Assembly: GCA_028279245.1 (NCBI GenBank)
Contig: JANQOE010000125.1
Location: forward strand, 1-34,148
Length of the DNA: 34,148 nt
Reading direction: 5' to 3'
Source of the DNA: Alphaproteobacteria bacterium
GTDB lineage: Bacteria; Pseudomonadota; Alphaproteobacteria; UBA6615
The notes under the pieces: generated by a model
Told to the model about the DNA's origin: nothing
Database searches by the model: none
The model's input: only the letters and a program-made list of their open reading frames with translations
Program-made: the position numbers and the translations under genes
Shown: in pieces, positions 1 through 7,996 of the stretch
How the letters are laid out: each line of letters begins with the position of its first letter
Position numbering within the stretch: position 1 is the stretch's first letter

Positions 1-1743
1 CGTCACGATGGTGCCGACCCGCGGCTTACTCGAGATGTCTAGCCGGCCACCGAGCAACTCAGCCAAAGCCTTCGCTATCGGCAACCCGAGACCGGTTCCT
101 TGGTAATTGCGGGCCAAGCCTGATTCGACCTGGCCAAAGGGTGTGAGGGCCGTCTTGAGCTGATCCTCGGTCATACCCAGACCGTCGTCAGACACCTGAA
201 ACTTGATCACGTCGCCTGTTTCGAGCCAAGCCGCCATCGTCACATGCCCATTGGGCGACGCGAACTTAACGGCGTTCGACAGGAGGTTCAGCAGGACTTG
301 CTTCAGCCGGACGCCGCTGGTCACGACCCGCGGCAGATCGGTTGCGATTTCGGTGAACAGTGTCACCTCAGATCTAGCGGCCTGAGGTGTCATGAGAACC
401 TCGGTTTCGGCAAGCAAGCTGTGCAGATCTACTGGCTCGACCTCAATATCAACCCGCCCCGACTCAATCTTGGCTAAATCCAGGATGTCATTGATGACCT
501 CGAGTAGATGCGCGCCTGAATCTCGTATGTCTTCGACATATCGCCGGTACTGGTCATGCTCCAGAGGTCCGAGGAGCTCCATCCGGATGGTGTCGGAGAA
601 TCCGATAATGGCATTGAGTGGCGTGCGGAGTTCATGGCTCATGTTGGCCAGAAACTCGGTCTTGGCGCGATCCGCCGACTGTGCATCCTCGAGCGCACGC
701 TTGATCAACGATCGATTGTTTTCAACATGATCGGCCATCTGGTTAAAGCAGTTGGCGAGTTCTTGAGTTTCACGCGTGGCAAATCGAAGATCGCCTGGCG
801 CGACACGGGCCAGCCAGTGGCCCTCACGAATCCGCTCAGCCGCTCTGCCAATCGCCTGTAGCGGCCGGGTGAGCAAGTCAGCCACCGTCCAGGCCAAGAC
901 TGCGGCCACGACTATGCCGATCGAAGCGATTGCCGCGGCCGCGCCAGCGACCTGGCGCGCCGCCGCTTTCAGTTCATCAAAGGGTTGGGGCACCATGACG
1001 CCCCAGCCTGGTCCGGCGACTGTGGTGAAGCCGGAGATCATGTCGGCCTGCATCGCGGGTGAGAAGAACCTAGACACACCGGTCTCACCGTTCATCATGC
1101 GGCGCACCGGGGCGATTTTGGATATGTTCTTGGCTTCCAGCTGCCATTGCTCGTTCGGGTGGGCGATGACCTGCCCGGTGTCGTCGACGATGGCGGCATG
1201 GCCGCGCTCGCCGAAGGCGATGGCCTGTTGCAGGTCGACCAGATATGCGGTGCTTAGCGCCGCAACGAGGATTCGATCCTCGGTGATCACCTGAGTCAGG
1301 AAGAGGGTTGGGTCACCGCGCGCATTCATGGTTACCGGACTAAAAGCGGGAGTGGCCCCGAAGTGGGGCTGGAGAGCTGCTATGACCGCCGCAGGTAACC
1401 GGCGAAACTCGGCGGCCGGTCCATTGACCTGGCGCTCCACCTGCCCGTCGCCATCGATAATGAAGACATGACCGAAGCCCAGTTCGTGGGCCAACGCCTC
1501 AACCCCTTCCTGACTTCGGATGTCATTTCGTGCGTTGGCGGCAAAGAGCTCAAACACCGCGGTTGCGTCACCGGCATAGCGTTCCAGTGCCGCGGTCATG
1601 TTGCGCGCCAGCAAAAGATGTTTCTCTTCAACCGCAGCGACTTCGCGATCGAGCGCGGTCTTCGATACCCAGGCGCCCAAAAGAAGCACGGGCAGGGCCG
1701 CAAGGAGGGTGAGTGCCACCCAAAGTAGGTGTTTCAGTCTCAT
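1..1743 (-). CDS. Membrane sensor histidine kinase, 3' end cut by window edge
   Basis: Sensor kinase of a two-component system, acting at the inner membrane. The frame is open from the ATG at 1743 to the left edge (581 codons). Residues about 5-25 form the first membrane helix, a periplasmic Cache-like sensor follows (about 30-255), a second membrane helix lies at about 262-290, then a HAMP linker. The HisKA box around FLANMSHELRTPLN puts the phospho-acceptor at His370. The ATPase domain shows an N box (LLNLLSNAVKF), a DDGLGM box and the GTGLGLPIAK box, so only the last few residues are missing, unless a receiver domain follows outside the window. No response regulator is adjacent inside the window. 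The next gene is divergent, a PhyH dioxygenase, and the two share a 205-base upstream region with a palindrome. The signal sensed is unknown; Cache domains often bind small organic acids or amino acids. Confidence 0.93.
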   Translation of the reverse strand, partial: MRLKHLLWVALTLLAALPVLLLGAWVSKTALDREVAAVEEKHLLLARNMTAALERYAGDATAVFELFAANARNDIRSQEGVEALAHELGFGHVFIIDGDGQVERQVNGPAAEFRRLPAAVIAALQPHFGATPAFSPVTMNARGDPTLFLTQVITEDRILVAALSTAYLVDLQQAIAFGERGHAAIVDDTGQVIAHPNEQWQLEAKNISKIAPVRRMMNGETGVSRFFSPAMQADMISGFTTVAGPGWGVMVPQPFDELKAAARQVAGAAAAIASIGIVVAAVLAWTVADLLTRPLQAIGRAAERIREGHWLARVAPGDLRFATRETQELANCFNQMADHVENNRSLIKRALEDAQSADRAKTEFLANMSHELRTPLNAIIGFSDTIRMELLGPLEHDQYRRYVEDIRDSGAHLLEVINDILDLAKIESGRVDIEVEPVDLHSLLAETEVLMTPQAARSEVTLFTEIATDLPRVVTSGVRLKQVLLNLLSNAVKFASPNGHVTMAAWLETGDVIKFQVSDDGLGMTEDQLKTALTPFGQVESGLARNYQGTGLGLPIAKALAELLGGRLDISSKPRVGTIVT

Positions 1744-1794
1744 GGCGAACCGATCTCCGAGTGCGCCATTCAACTATGGGTCACTTTAGGCTTC

Positions 1795-1814
1795 ACTAAT
1801 GCCTTGAGATTAGT
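1795..1814. promoter_or_regulatory. Palindrome between kinase and dioxygenase genes
   Basis: Perfect 6-base arms ACTAAT and ATTAGT are separated by 8 bases, in the AT-richer gap between the divergent kinase (start 1743) and dioxygenase (start 1949). The geometry suits a dimeric regulator. A palindrome with near-identical arms and the same 8-base spacer lies at 4791-4810. No regulator has been assigned. Confidence 0.4.
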
Positions 1815-1897
1815 TCAACCCGCTGAATCTAAACCGATTTTTCTGAGATAAACGGGGTCTGTTCCTGGCAAGGGTGTTTGCTAGGCTGGCTCTTTGG

Positions 1898-1924
1898 TTT
1901 GGATACCGACTGTTGCCATCCAAA
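1898..1924. promoter_or_regulatory. Inverted repeat upstream of dioxygenase gene
   Basis: TTTGGAT (1898-1904) and ATCCAAA (1918-1924) form a perfect 7-base inverted repeat with a 13-base spacer, ending 24 bases before the ATG at 1949. It could be an operator (half-site centres 20 bases apart) or a leader hairpin. Apart from this and the palindrome at 1795-1814, I see nothing definite in 1744-1948. Confidence 0.3.
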
Positions 1925-1948
1925 GACAGATTGCGGCACGTTTCTGGG

Positions 1949-2788
1949 ATGAATGGGCACCAACTGACACAGATCGATCAGGAAGCCTTCTGGCGCGACG
2001 GCTTCTTGCAACTGCGGGCCTTCTTCGACGCCGAGGAGGTTGGCCTGGTCCAGCAGGCCATTCGCCAGGACGCTGGCATTCGCAAGAACATCATCCAGGT
2101 CGACGACAGCCAAGGTGCGTCGACGGAACTCGCCTTGTGGAACCATCCAGGGGACGATCTATTCGGCGCCGTCGCCCGCTGCGAGCGGATGGTCGGGGGC
2201 GTGGAAAAACTGCTTGGCGGCGAGGTTTACCACTACCACTCCAAGCTGACCATGAAGCGGCCGGGGGTCGGCGGGGCCTGGGATTGGCATCAGGACTACG
2301 GCTACTGGTACGAAAATGGCTGCCTGTTTCCCGACATGGTCAGCGTCGCCATCGCGGTCGACCAGGCGACGCGGGCCAACGGCTGTCTCGAGATGCTACG
2401 GGGCAGCCACAAGCTGGGCCGGATCGATCATGGCCGGGTCGGCGGACAGACCGGCGCGGACATGGACCGGGTCGCGGCGATCGAGAAACAACTCGACCAT
2501 GTCTATCTGGAAATGGAGCCTGGGGACGCCTGCTTCTTCCACTGCAACACGCTCCACAGCTCTTCGCAGAACAAATCAGACCGGCCGCGCAACGTTTTGA
2601 TCTGTTGCTACAACAAGGCGACCAACGACCCGATCAAGGCGCACCACCACCCCGGCTACACGCCGCTGGAACGGGTGCCCGACGCGCGGATCAAGGAACT
2701 CGGGCTCGCACTGGACGGTGAGGCGCGATCCTTCTTCGACCCGGCAAAAGACATGACCATCGAGGCGCCGCGGCGGGCTGACGGCTAG
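1949..2788 (+). CDS. Phytanoyl-CoA dioxygenase (PhyH) family protein
   Basis: Fe(II)/2-oxoglutarate-dependent oxygenase of the PhyH family, cytosolic, 279 aa. The iron-binding HxD is in WHQDYGYW (His114, Asp116). The distal His is in the segment TLHSSSQNKSDRPR (His203), followed by an Arg at 212 or 214 that would hold 2-oxoglutarate. A start at 1874 is possible in the same frame, but its 25 extra residues do not resemble the family, while the ATG at 1949 gives a normal N-terminus (QEAFWRDGFLQLRAFF). No strong ribosome site precedes it. It is convergent with the enolase-superfamily gene downstream. Family members hydroxylate lipids, amino acids or small carboxylates; the substrate cannot be told here. 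A second, diverged member lies at 19408-20226. Confidence 0.88.
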   Translation: MNGHQLTQIDQEAFWRDGFLQLRAFFDAEEVGLVQQAIRQDAGIRKNIIQVDDSQGASTELALWNHPGDDLFGAVARCERMVGGVEKLLGGEVYHYHSKLTMKRPGVGGAWDWHQDYGYWYENGCLFPDMVSVAIAVDQATRANGCLEMLRGSHKLGRIDHGRVGGQTGADMDRVAAIEKQLDHVYLEMEPGDACFFHCNTLHSSSQNKSDRPRNVLICCYNKATNDPIKAHHHPGYTPLERVPDARIKELGLALDGEARSFFDPAKDMTIEAPRRADG

Positions 2789-2812
2789 GCCCCACGCCGG
2801 CCAGTTGCGGAG

Positions 2813-2827
2813 GGCAGGCGCCCTGCC
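2813..2827. terminator. Short GC hairpin between convergent genes
   Basis: GGCAGG and CCTGCC around a 3-base loop lie in the 44 bases between two convergent stop codons (2788 and 2833). It could act as a bidirectional terminator, but there is no T tract on either side. Confidence 0.25.
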
Positions 2828-2832
2828 GGTGC

Positions 2833-3945
2833 CTACTTGACCAAGTACTTCTCGATAATCTCCTCGTTTGGCTCGACGCCGAGGCCCGGTTCCTGGGGCA
2901 CGTCGGCGTGGCCGTCGATGATCTTGATCGGGTTCTTGGCGAGGCTGCGGCTGATTTCGCTGGGCTCCACGCAGTATTCCATGATGAAGGCGTTCGGCAC
3001 GCTGGCGAGGAAGTGCAGCGATGCGGCGACATTAATGTCGGTGGTGAAGTTGTGGTTGATCACCGGGATGCCACGTTGCTGGGCCAGGGCGGCGATCTTC
3101 ATGGCCTGGGTGAGGCCGCAACGGGTCAGGTCGACCTGGGCCACGTCGATCTTGCCGATGTCCATCAGCCGGGTGAAGCCGTCGACGGTACAGTCCTCCT
3201 CCCCGGCTGCGATGCGGGTCGGGGTACCCTCGGCGACCTTGCCGTAGCCGATCAGATCGCCGGGCGGCAGCGGTTCCTCGATCCAATAGAGATTGTAGGG
3301 CTCGAACAGACGGGCGCGCTGCAGAGTCGTCTTGGCATCCCAGATCAGGCCGACGTCCAGCATGATGTCGACCTCGTCGCCAACGGTCTGGCGGATGGCG
3401 TCGAGGTAGGCGCAGTCCTGTTTCGGGTCGCGGCCGAATGGCTCCCAGCCGAATTTGACGGCGGTGTAGCCCTGCTCCACCGCGATGCGCGCGCGCTCCG
3501 CGGTGGCTTCGGCGGTGAACTGGAACATGTTGGACGCGTAGACGCGCAGCTCGTCGCGGAAACCGCCACCGAGCAGCTTGTAGACCGGCTGGCCGAGGGC
3601 CTTGCCCTTGATGTCCCAGAGAGCGAGGTCGATGCCGGCCATCGCATGGATCACGGCGCCTTCCCGCCCGTAGTACAGCGTGCCCTGGTACATCTTGTGC
3701 CGGAGCCGTTCGATCTCCAGCGGATCCTCACCGATCAGCAAGGAGCGCAACCCGGTGACGAGAGTGTGGGAGACCGGCGCCTCGATAATCGCCTTGATGA
3801 CGTGGGGGCAGCTATCGACCTCGCCCCACCCCACGATGCCGGCGTCGGTAGTGACCTTGACGATCAGGGCGTCCTGGGAGCTGTCGGTCCTTGCCTGGAT
3901 TTCTGGAAGGCGCAGGTAAAGCGCCTCGACATTGGTGATCTTCAT
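2833..3945 (-). CDS. Mandelate racemase/muconate lactonizing enzyme family protein
   Basis: Enolase-superfamily enzyme, 370 aa, typical full length. These enzymes abstract the proton alpha to a carboxylate, to racemise, dehydrate or cycloisomerise acid sugars. The N-terminal capping domain (1-125) is followed by the TIM barrel. Metal ligands are Asp197 (LDVGLIWD), Glu223 or Glu224 (WIEEPLPPGD) and Glu249 or Glu250 (AAGEED). The Asp272/His298 dyad (VDLTRCG and NHNFTTD) and Lys164 (AVKFGW) fit the mandelate racemase subgroup. The second Lys of the usual KxK is replaced by Gly, as this alignment reads. The start is the ATG at 3945, 15 bases after the SDR stop, so the two genes form an operon. 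An acid-sugar dehydratase, or a cycloisomerase like D-galactarolactone cycloisomerase, are the best guesses; the substrate is unknown. Confidence 0.9.
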   Translation of the reverse strand: MKITNVEALYLRLPEIQARTDSSQDALIVKVTTDAGIVGWGEVDSCPHVIKAIIEAPVSHTLVTGLRSLLIGEDPLEIERLRHKMYQGTLYYGREGAVIHAMAGIDLALWDIKGKALGQPVYKLLGGGFRDELRVYASNMFQFTAEATAERARIAVEQGYTAVKFGWEPFGRDPKQDCAYLDAIRQTVGDEVDIMLDVGLIWDAKTTLQRARLFEPYNLYWIEEPLPPGDLIGYGKVAEGTPTRIAAGEEDCTVDGFTRLMDIGKIDVAQVDLTRCGLTQAMKIAALAQQRGIPVINHNFTTDINVAASLHFLASVPNAFIMEYCVEPSEISRSLAKNPIKIIDGHADVPQEPGLGVEPNEEIIEKYLVK

Positions 3946-3960
3946 TACTCGTCCCTAGGG

Positions 3961-4743
3961 TTAGAAGGTGGCCGATAGACCGCCGTCGACCAGCAAGGTC
4001 TGGCCGGTCACGTAACGGCTGTCGTCGCTACAGAAGAAGAGCGCCGGCCCGGCGACATCGTCTGGGAGGCCCGCACGGACCAACGGGATCTTTTCGTGGC
4101 CGAGGTAGAATTGCTGAAACAGTTCGGTCTCGTGTTCATGCGCGCCGTCCGGCGTGCGCGCCATTCGGGTGTCGATGAAGCCGGGCGCGATGCCGTTCAC
4201 GGTGATCCCCTTGGCGGCAAGCTCACAGGCGAGGCAGCGGGTCAGGTTGATGACGCCGCCCTTGGCGGTCGAATAGGGGATCGCGTCCTTGGCGCCGCGA
4301 AGCCCCATGATCGAGGCGATGTTCAGAATACGTCCGCCGCCGACGCGTTCGATCGCCGGGACAGCCGCGCGGGTCATGGTCAGAACGCTGTCGAGATTGA
4401 CCGAAAGCACACGATGGAAGGCCTCCAACGACAGGTCTTCGTAGGCAGTCATGTCGAGGATGGCTGCGTTGTTCACCAGGATGTCGAGGCGGCCGAAACG
4501 CTCTTCCGCGGTGGCAACGACTTCGGCGACCTGTTCTTCCTTGGTGACGTCGAGCCCATGCACGGCCACGGACAGGTCGTCATCCCAGTCAGCCACGGCT
4601 TGCGCGGCGACTTCGACATCGAGGTCACCAATCATGACGCTGGCGCCCTCGCGAGCCAGCCGCCCGGCTATCGCGAGGCCAATGCCGCGGGCGGCGCCCG
4701 TGACAATCGCCGCGCGGCCAGCCAATCGTTTCTCACCGCTCAT
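3961..4743 (-). CDS. SDR family NAD(P)-dependent oxidoreductase
   Basis: Classical short-chain dehydrogenase, 260 aa, cytosolic. The Rossmann motif TGAARGIG is at residues 15-22, NNAAI at about 91, and the catalytic Ser144, Tyr157 and Lys161 are in place (PYSTAKGG). LDVD after the second strand suggests NAD(H) rather than NADP(H). The ATG at 4743 is preferred over the in-frame GTG at 4773, which adds a charged, unrelated extension. It is first in an operon with the enolase-superfamily enzyme and divergent from acoA. It probably oxidises or reduces a hydroxyl or keto intermediate of the same pathway. An acetoin/diol dehydrogenase role is possible because of the acoABC neighbours, but nothing in the sequence proves it. 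Confidence 0.88.
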   Translation of the reverse strand: MSGEKRLAGRAAIVTGAARGIGLAIAGRLAREGASVMIGDLDVEVAAQAVADWDDDLSVAVHGLDVTKEEQVAEVVATAEERFGRLDILVNNAAILDMTAYEDLSLEAFHRVLSVNLDSVLTMTRAAVPAIERVGGGRILNIASIMGLRGAKDAIPYSTAKGGVINLTRCLACELAAKGITVNGIAPGFIDTRMARTPDGAHEHETELFQQFYLGHEKIPLVRAGLPDDVAGPALFFCSDDSRYVTGQTLLVDGGLSATF

Positions 4744-4789
4744 CGTCTTCGTTTCTCGCTTCCGCCACGTCACGACAGTCTGCCAGAAG

Positions 4790-4811
4790 CACTATTGTCA
4801 TACAAATAGTG
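4790..4811. promoter_or_regulatory. Palindromic operator candidate between SDR and acoA
   Basis: Perfect 7-base arms CACTATT and AATAGTG with an 8-base spacer, in the 158-base divergent gap. Inside it, TTGTCATACAA (4795-4805) matches TNGTNNNACNA, the general pattern of GntR/FCD-family operators such as FadR's. The outer arms match those at 1795-1814 in geometry. It is well placed to control both the SDR/enolase operon and acoABC. Confidence 0.5.
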
Positions 4812-4901
4812 ATGCGAGCAACGATGGCGGGCGTTGCCGCCGCCTGGGGCGGCAACTATCATTGCTGAAACGTTTAAGCGTGAAACACGGGGAGGGTTAC
4901 G

Positions 4902-5867
4902 GTGCAGCTGAGCCGCGACGACTTGCTCAAGGCCTATCGAGACATGCGCGTCATCCGCGAGTTCGAGGAACGCGTGCATGAAGAGTTTGCGGCCGGGGGC
5001 ATCCCCGGCTTCGTTCATTTGTATGCGGGGGAAGAGGCGTCGGCGGTCGGCTTCTGCATGAACCTGACCGACGTCGACCACATCGCCAGCACCCATCGCG
5101 GCCACGGGCACAGCTTGGCCAAGGGTTGCGACGTCAAGGGCATGATGGGCGAAATCTTCGGCCGGCAGAACGGGCTCTGCGCCGGCAAAGGCGGTTCGAT
5201 GCACATCGCCGACCTGGAACTCGGCATGATGGGCGCGAACGGTATCGTCGGCGGCGGGCCGCCGCTCATCTGCGGCGCCGCGCTCACCGCGAAAACACTA
5301 AAGACCGGTGGCGTGGCCATAGCCTTCGTCGGGGACGGCGGGTCCAACCAGGGGACCACGCTGGAATCCTATAACCTCGCGAAGGTTTGGAACCTGCCAG
5401 CGATCTTCGTGGTTGAGGACAACGGCTACGCGGAAGCGACCGCCTCCGCATGGTCGGTCGGCGGCAGTCAGGTGAAGCGCGCGGAAGCGTTCGGCATGCC
5501 GGGCTATCAAGTCGACGGCCACGACTTCTTCGCGGTGCACGAGGTGGCGCGGGAGGTTGTCGATCGCGCCCGGAACGGCGATGGCCCGAGCCTGGTCCAC
5601 GTGAACCTGTATCGCTACTACGGCCACTTCGAAGGCGACGCCACCACCTACCGGGCGGCTGGTGAGTCGGACAAAGTGCGGGCCGAGCGTGACTGTATGG
5701 ATATCTTCCGCCGGCGTGTGACGGAAGCCGCACTACTCGATAAAAAGCAGCTCGACGCGATCGACCGCGAGGTCGAGAGCCTGATCGATGACTCCGTAGC
5801 GGAAGCAAAAGCCGCACCGGTGCCGACTGCGGAGCAGCTACTCACCGACGTCTACGTCTCGTACTAG
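4902..5867 (+). CDS. acoA: TPP-dependent acetoin dehydrogenase-type E1 alpha subunit
   Basis: Alpha subunit of a thiamine-diphosphate-dependent 2-oxo acid/acetoin dehydrogenase E1, 321 aa. The TPP/Mg motif starts at Gly144-Asp-Gly and ends at Asn174 (VVEDN). The HRGHGH segment at about 65-70 and the GKGGSMHIAD loop are typical. The start is GTG at 4902, behind a GGGGAGGG ribosome site. It heads an operon with the beta subunit 11 bases downstream and a lipoyl/hydrolase protein that overlaps the beta gene. In known aco systems the complex cleaves acetoin to acetaldehyde and acetyl-CoA. The set of a 321-aa alpha, 335-aa beta and lipoyl/hydrolase subunit fits aco rather than pyruvate dehydrogenase, whose E2 has an acyltransferase core. 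The true substrate could be another ketone or 2-oxo acid. No acoX, acoR or E3 gene is present in the window. Confidence 0.85.
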   Translation: MQLSRDDLLKAYRDMRVIREFEERVHEEFAAGGIPGFVHLYAGEEASAVGFCMNLTDVDHIASTHRGHGHSLAKGCDVKGMMGEIFGRQNGLCAGKGGSMHIADLELGMMGANGIVGGGPPLICGAALTAKTLKTGGVAIAFVGDGGSNQGTTLESYNLAKVWNLPAIFVVEDNGYAEATASAWSVGGSQVKRAEAFGMPGYQVDGHDFFAVHEVAREVVDRARNGDGPSLVHVNLYRYYGHFEGDATTYRAAGESDKVRAERDCMDIFRRRVTEAALLDKKQLDAIDREVESLIDDSVAEAKAAPVPTAEQLLTDVYVSY

Positions 5868-5878
5868 GGAGAAGCAGG

Positions 5879-6886
5879 ATGGCGAAGAAATCCTACCGGC
5901 AGGCAATCAACGAGGCGCTGGCGGCCGAAATGCGGCGTGACGAACGCGTCATTGTCATGGGTGAGGATATCGCCGGTGGCATGGGCGCGCCCGGCGAACA
6001 GGATGCGTGGGGCGGGCCGATGGGCGTGACGAAAGGTCTGGAGCCCGAGTTCGGCCGTGACCGGGTGCTGGACACGCCGATTACGGAAAGTGCGTTTATT
6101 GGCGCGGCAGCGGGCGCGGCCGCGACGGGGCTGCGGCCGGTTGCCGAGCTGATGTTCGTCGACTTCATGGGTGTTTGTTTCGACCAGATTTTCAATCAGG
6201 CCGCCAAGTTCCGTTACATGTTCGGCGGGAAGGCGGTCACGCCGCTGGTCGTGCGGACGATGTACGGTGCCGGCCTCAGCGCGGCGAGCCAGCACAGTCA
6301 GTGCCTGTATCCTGTATTCACGCATATTCCGGGACTGAAAGTCGCTCTGCCCTCCTCCGCCTACGAGGCGAAGGGTCTGTTGATCCAATCGATCCGCGAC
6401 GACGATCCGGTGATCTTCTTTGAACACAAGGCGATGTATGACGACGAAGAAGACGTGCCGGACGAGTCCTATACGATCCCCTTCGGCGAGGCGAACCTGA
6501 CCCGCGAAGGCGACGATGTAACGATCGTTGCGTTCGGCCGGATGGTGCAGTTTGCCAACCAGGTCGCCGACAAGCTGGAGAAGGACGACATCACCTGCAC
6601 GGTGGTTGACCCGCGCACCACCTCGCCGCTCGACGAAGACACGATCATTGAGATGGCGGAGGAGACCGGCCGGGTGGTGGTCGTCGATGAAGCGAGCCCG
6701 CGTTGCAACATGGCGACGGATGTCTCCGCGCTGATCACGCAGAACGCGTTCAAGGCGCTGAAGGCGCCGATCAAGATGGTGACACCGCCGCACGTCCCGG
6801 TGCCGTTCGCCGCCGACCTCGAGAAGGAATACATCCCCAGCCCCGAGAAGATCGAGGCCGCGGTGCGCGAGGTGGCCGCCGCATGA
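5879..6886 (+). CDS. acoB: TPP-dependent acetoin dehydrogenase-type E1 beta subunit
   Basis: Beta subunit of the E1 heterotetramer, 335 aa. It begins with the family's KKSYRQAINEALAAEM and GEDIAGG segments, has the pyrimidine-binding Transket_pyr domain in the first half (DTPITESAFIGAAAG; the Glu of ITE activates TPP in this family) and the transketolase C-terminal domain from about residue 210. It pairs with the product of the upstream gene 11 bases away. A GGAGAAGCAGG ribosome site precedes the ATG. Its stop codon overlaps the ATG of the lipoyl/hydrolase gene (ATGA at 6883-6886), implying coupled translation and a fixed subunit ratio. Confidence 0.87.
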   Translation: MAKKSYRQAINEALAAEMRRDERVIVMGEDIAGGMGAPGEQDAWGGPMGVTKGLEPEFGRDRVLDTPITESAFIGAAAGAAATGLRPVAELMFVDFMGVCFDQIFNQAAKFRYMFGGKAVTPLVVRTMYGAGLSAASQHSQCLYPVFTHIPGLKVALPSSAYEAKGLLIQSIRDDDPVIFFEHKAMYDDEEDVPDESYTIPFGEANLTREGDDVTIVAFGRMVQFANQVADKLEKDDITCTVVDPRTTSPLDEDTIIEMAEETGRVVVVDEASPRCNMATDVSALITQNAFKALKAPIKMVTPPHVPVPFAADLEKEYIPSPEKIEAAVREVAAA

Positions 6887-7995
6887 GCGACGCGATCCAA
6901 CCCATCGTCATGCCGAAGTGGGGACTGGCGATGACCGAAGGCATGGTCATCGCTTGGCACGCCGAAGCGGGCGCCGCCATCAAGGCGGGTGACGAAATTG
7001 CCGACATCGAGACGGCCAAGATCACCAATGTGTTCGAGTCACCGGTGGCAGGGACCCTGCGCCGGGTCGTCGCGCCGACCGACGAGATGGTGCCGGTCGG
7101 CGCGGTGATAGCTGTCGTCGCCGACGAAACGGTCACGGATGCCGACTTGGATGCCTACGTCACCGAGTTCCAGGCGAACTTCGTGCCGGAGGATACGGAC
7201 GATGGCGGCCCGGAACCCGAATATGTCGAGGCCGATGGCCGTCGGCTGCGTTACCTGAAAATGGGCGACGGCGGGGTGCCGATTGTCTTTGTGCACGGCT
7301 TCGGCGGCGACCTGAACGGCTGGATGTTCAATCAACCGGCCCTGGCGGAGGATCGCGCGACCTACGCGATCGATCTGCCGGGACATGGCGGGTCGTCCAA
7401 AGACGTCGGCGGTGGCGACGCGAAGGCGATGGCCGCGGCGGTTGCGTCGTTGCTCGACGCCCTGGAGATCGGCAAAGTACATCTGGTCGGCCACTCGTTC
7501 GGCGGCGCGATATCCATGCTCATCGCGTTGAAGCACCCGGGCCGGGTTGCGTCGGTCACGGCGATCTGCACCGCCGGACTGGGTGAGGACATCAACATCG
7601 ATTTCATCGACGGCTTTATCAGTGGCAAACGGCGGAAAGACATGAAGCCGGTGCTGGAGATGCTGGTGGCCGACGCGTCGCTGGTCAGCCGCGACATGAT
7701 CAACGAGGTGCTCAAGTTCAAACGGCTCGACGGCGTCGATACAGCGCTGCAAACCATCCGCAACACCGCCTTTGCCGATGGCAAACAGGCGGGTTCGCTA
7801 CGTCCGGTGTTGGGTGAGTTGCGGGTGCCGTGCCAGGTGATCTGGGGCCGGGACGACCAGATCATCCCGGTCGCTCACAGCGATGATTTGCCGGACAGCT
7901 TCTCCGTGCATGTGCTCGACGGTGCCGGGCATCTCCCGCACATGGAGAAGTCGAGCGAGGTAAATGCGCTGATCGGCAAAGCAGCGTCGGCTTAG
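6883..7995 (+). CDS. acoC: Lipoyl domain-alpha/beta hydrolase fusion, AcoC-type
   Basis: AcoC-like E2 component, 370 aa. An N-terminal lipoyl domain (about 6-82) carries the lipoylated Lys46 in ETAKITN. After a short acidic linker, an alpha/beta hydrolase fold begins at about 115 with the oxyanion strand VFVHGFGG. The nucleophile is Ser205 (GHSFGG), the acid Asp324 or Asp325 (GRDDQIIP) and the base His350 (GAGHLPHME). There is no E3-binding domain and no HHxxxDG acyltransferase core, so this is not a standard E2. That fits AcoC of acetoin dehydrogenase systems, where the hydrolase fold replaces the catalytic core. The start at 6883 is set by the ATGA overlap with acoB; the frame is open further upstream (to 6703), but that part lies inside acoB. 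It is convergent with an SDR gene one base after the stop. Confidence 0.87.
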   Translation: MSDAIQPIVMPKWGLAMTEGMVIAWHAEAGAAIKAGDEIADIETAKITNVFESPVAGTLRRVVAPTDEMVPVGAVIAVVADETVTDADLDAYVTEFQANFVPEDTDDGGPEPEYVEADGRRLRYLKMGDGGVPIVFVHGFGGDLNGWMFNQPALAEDRATYAIDLPGHGGSSKDVGGGDAKAMAAAVASLLDALEIGKVHLVGHSFGGAISMLIALKHPGRVASVTAICTAGLGEDINIDFIDGFISGKRRKDMKPVLEMLVADASLVSRDMINEVLKFKRLDGVDTALQTIRNTAFADGKQAGSLRPVLGELRVPCQVIWGRDDQIIPVAHSDDLPDSFSVHVLDGAGHLPHMEKSSEVNALIGKAASA

Positions 7996-7996
7996 C

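Noticed and set aside
203-1294. Rightward open frames of 60-172 codons across 203-1294
   Set aside because: They lie opposite the histidine kinase, whose frame contains all expected motifs; they have no ribosome sites or family features.
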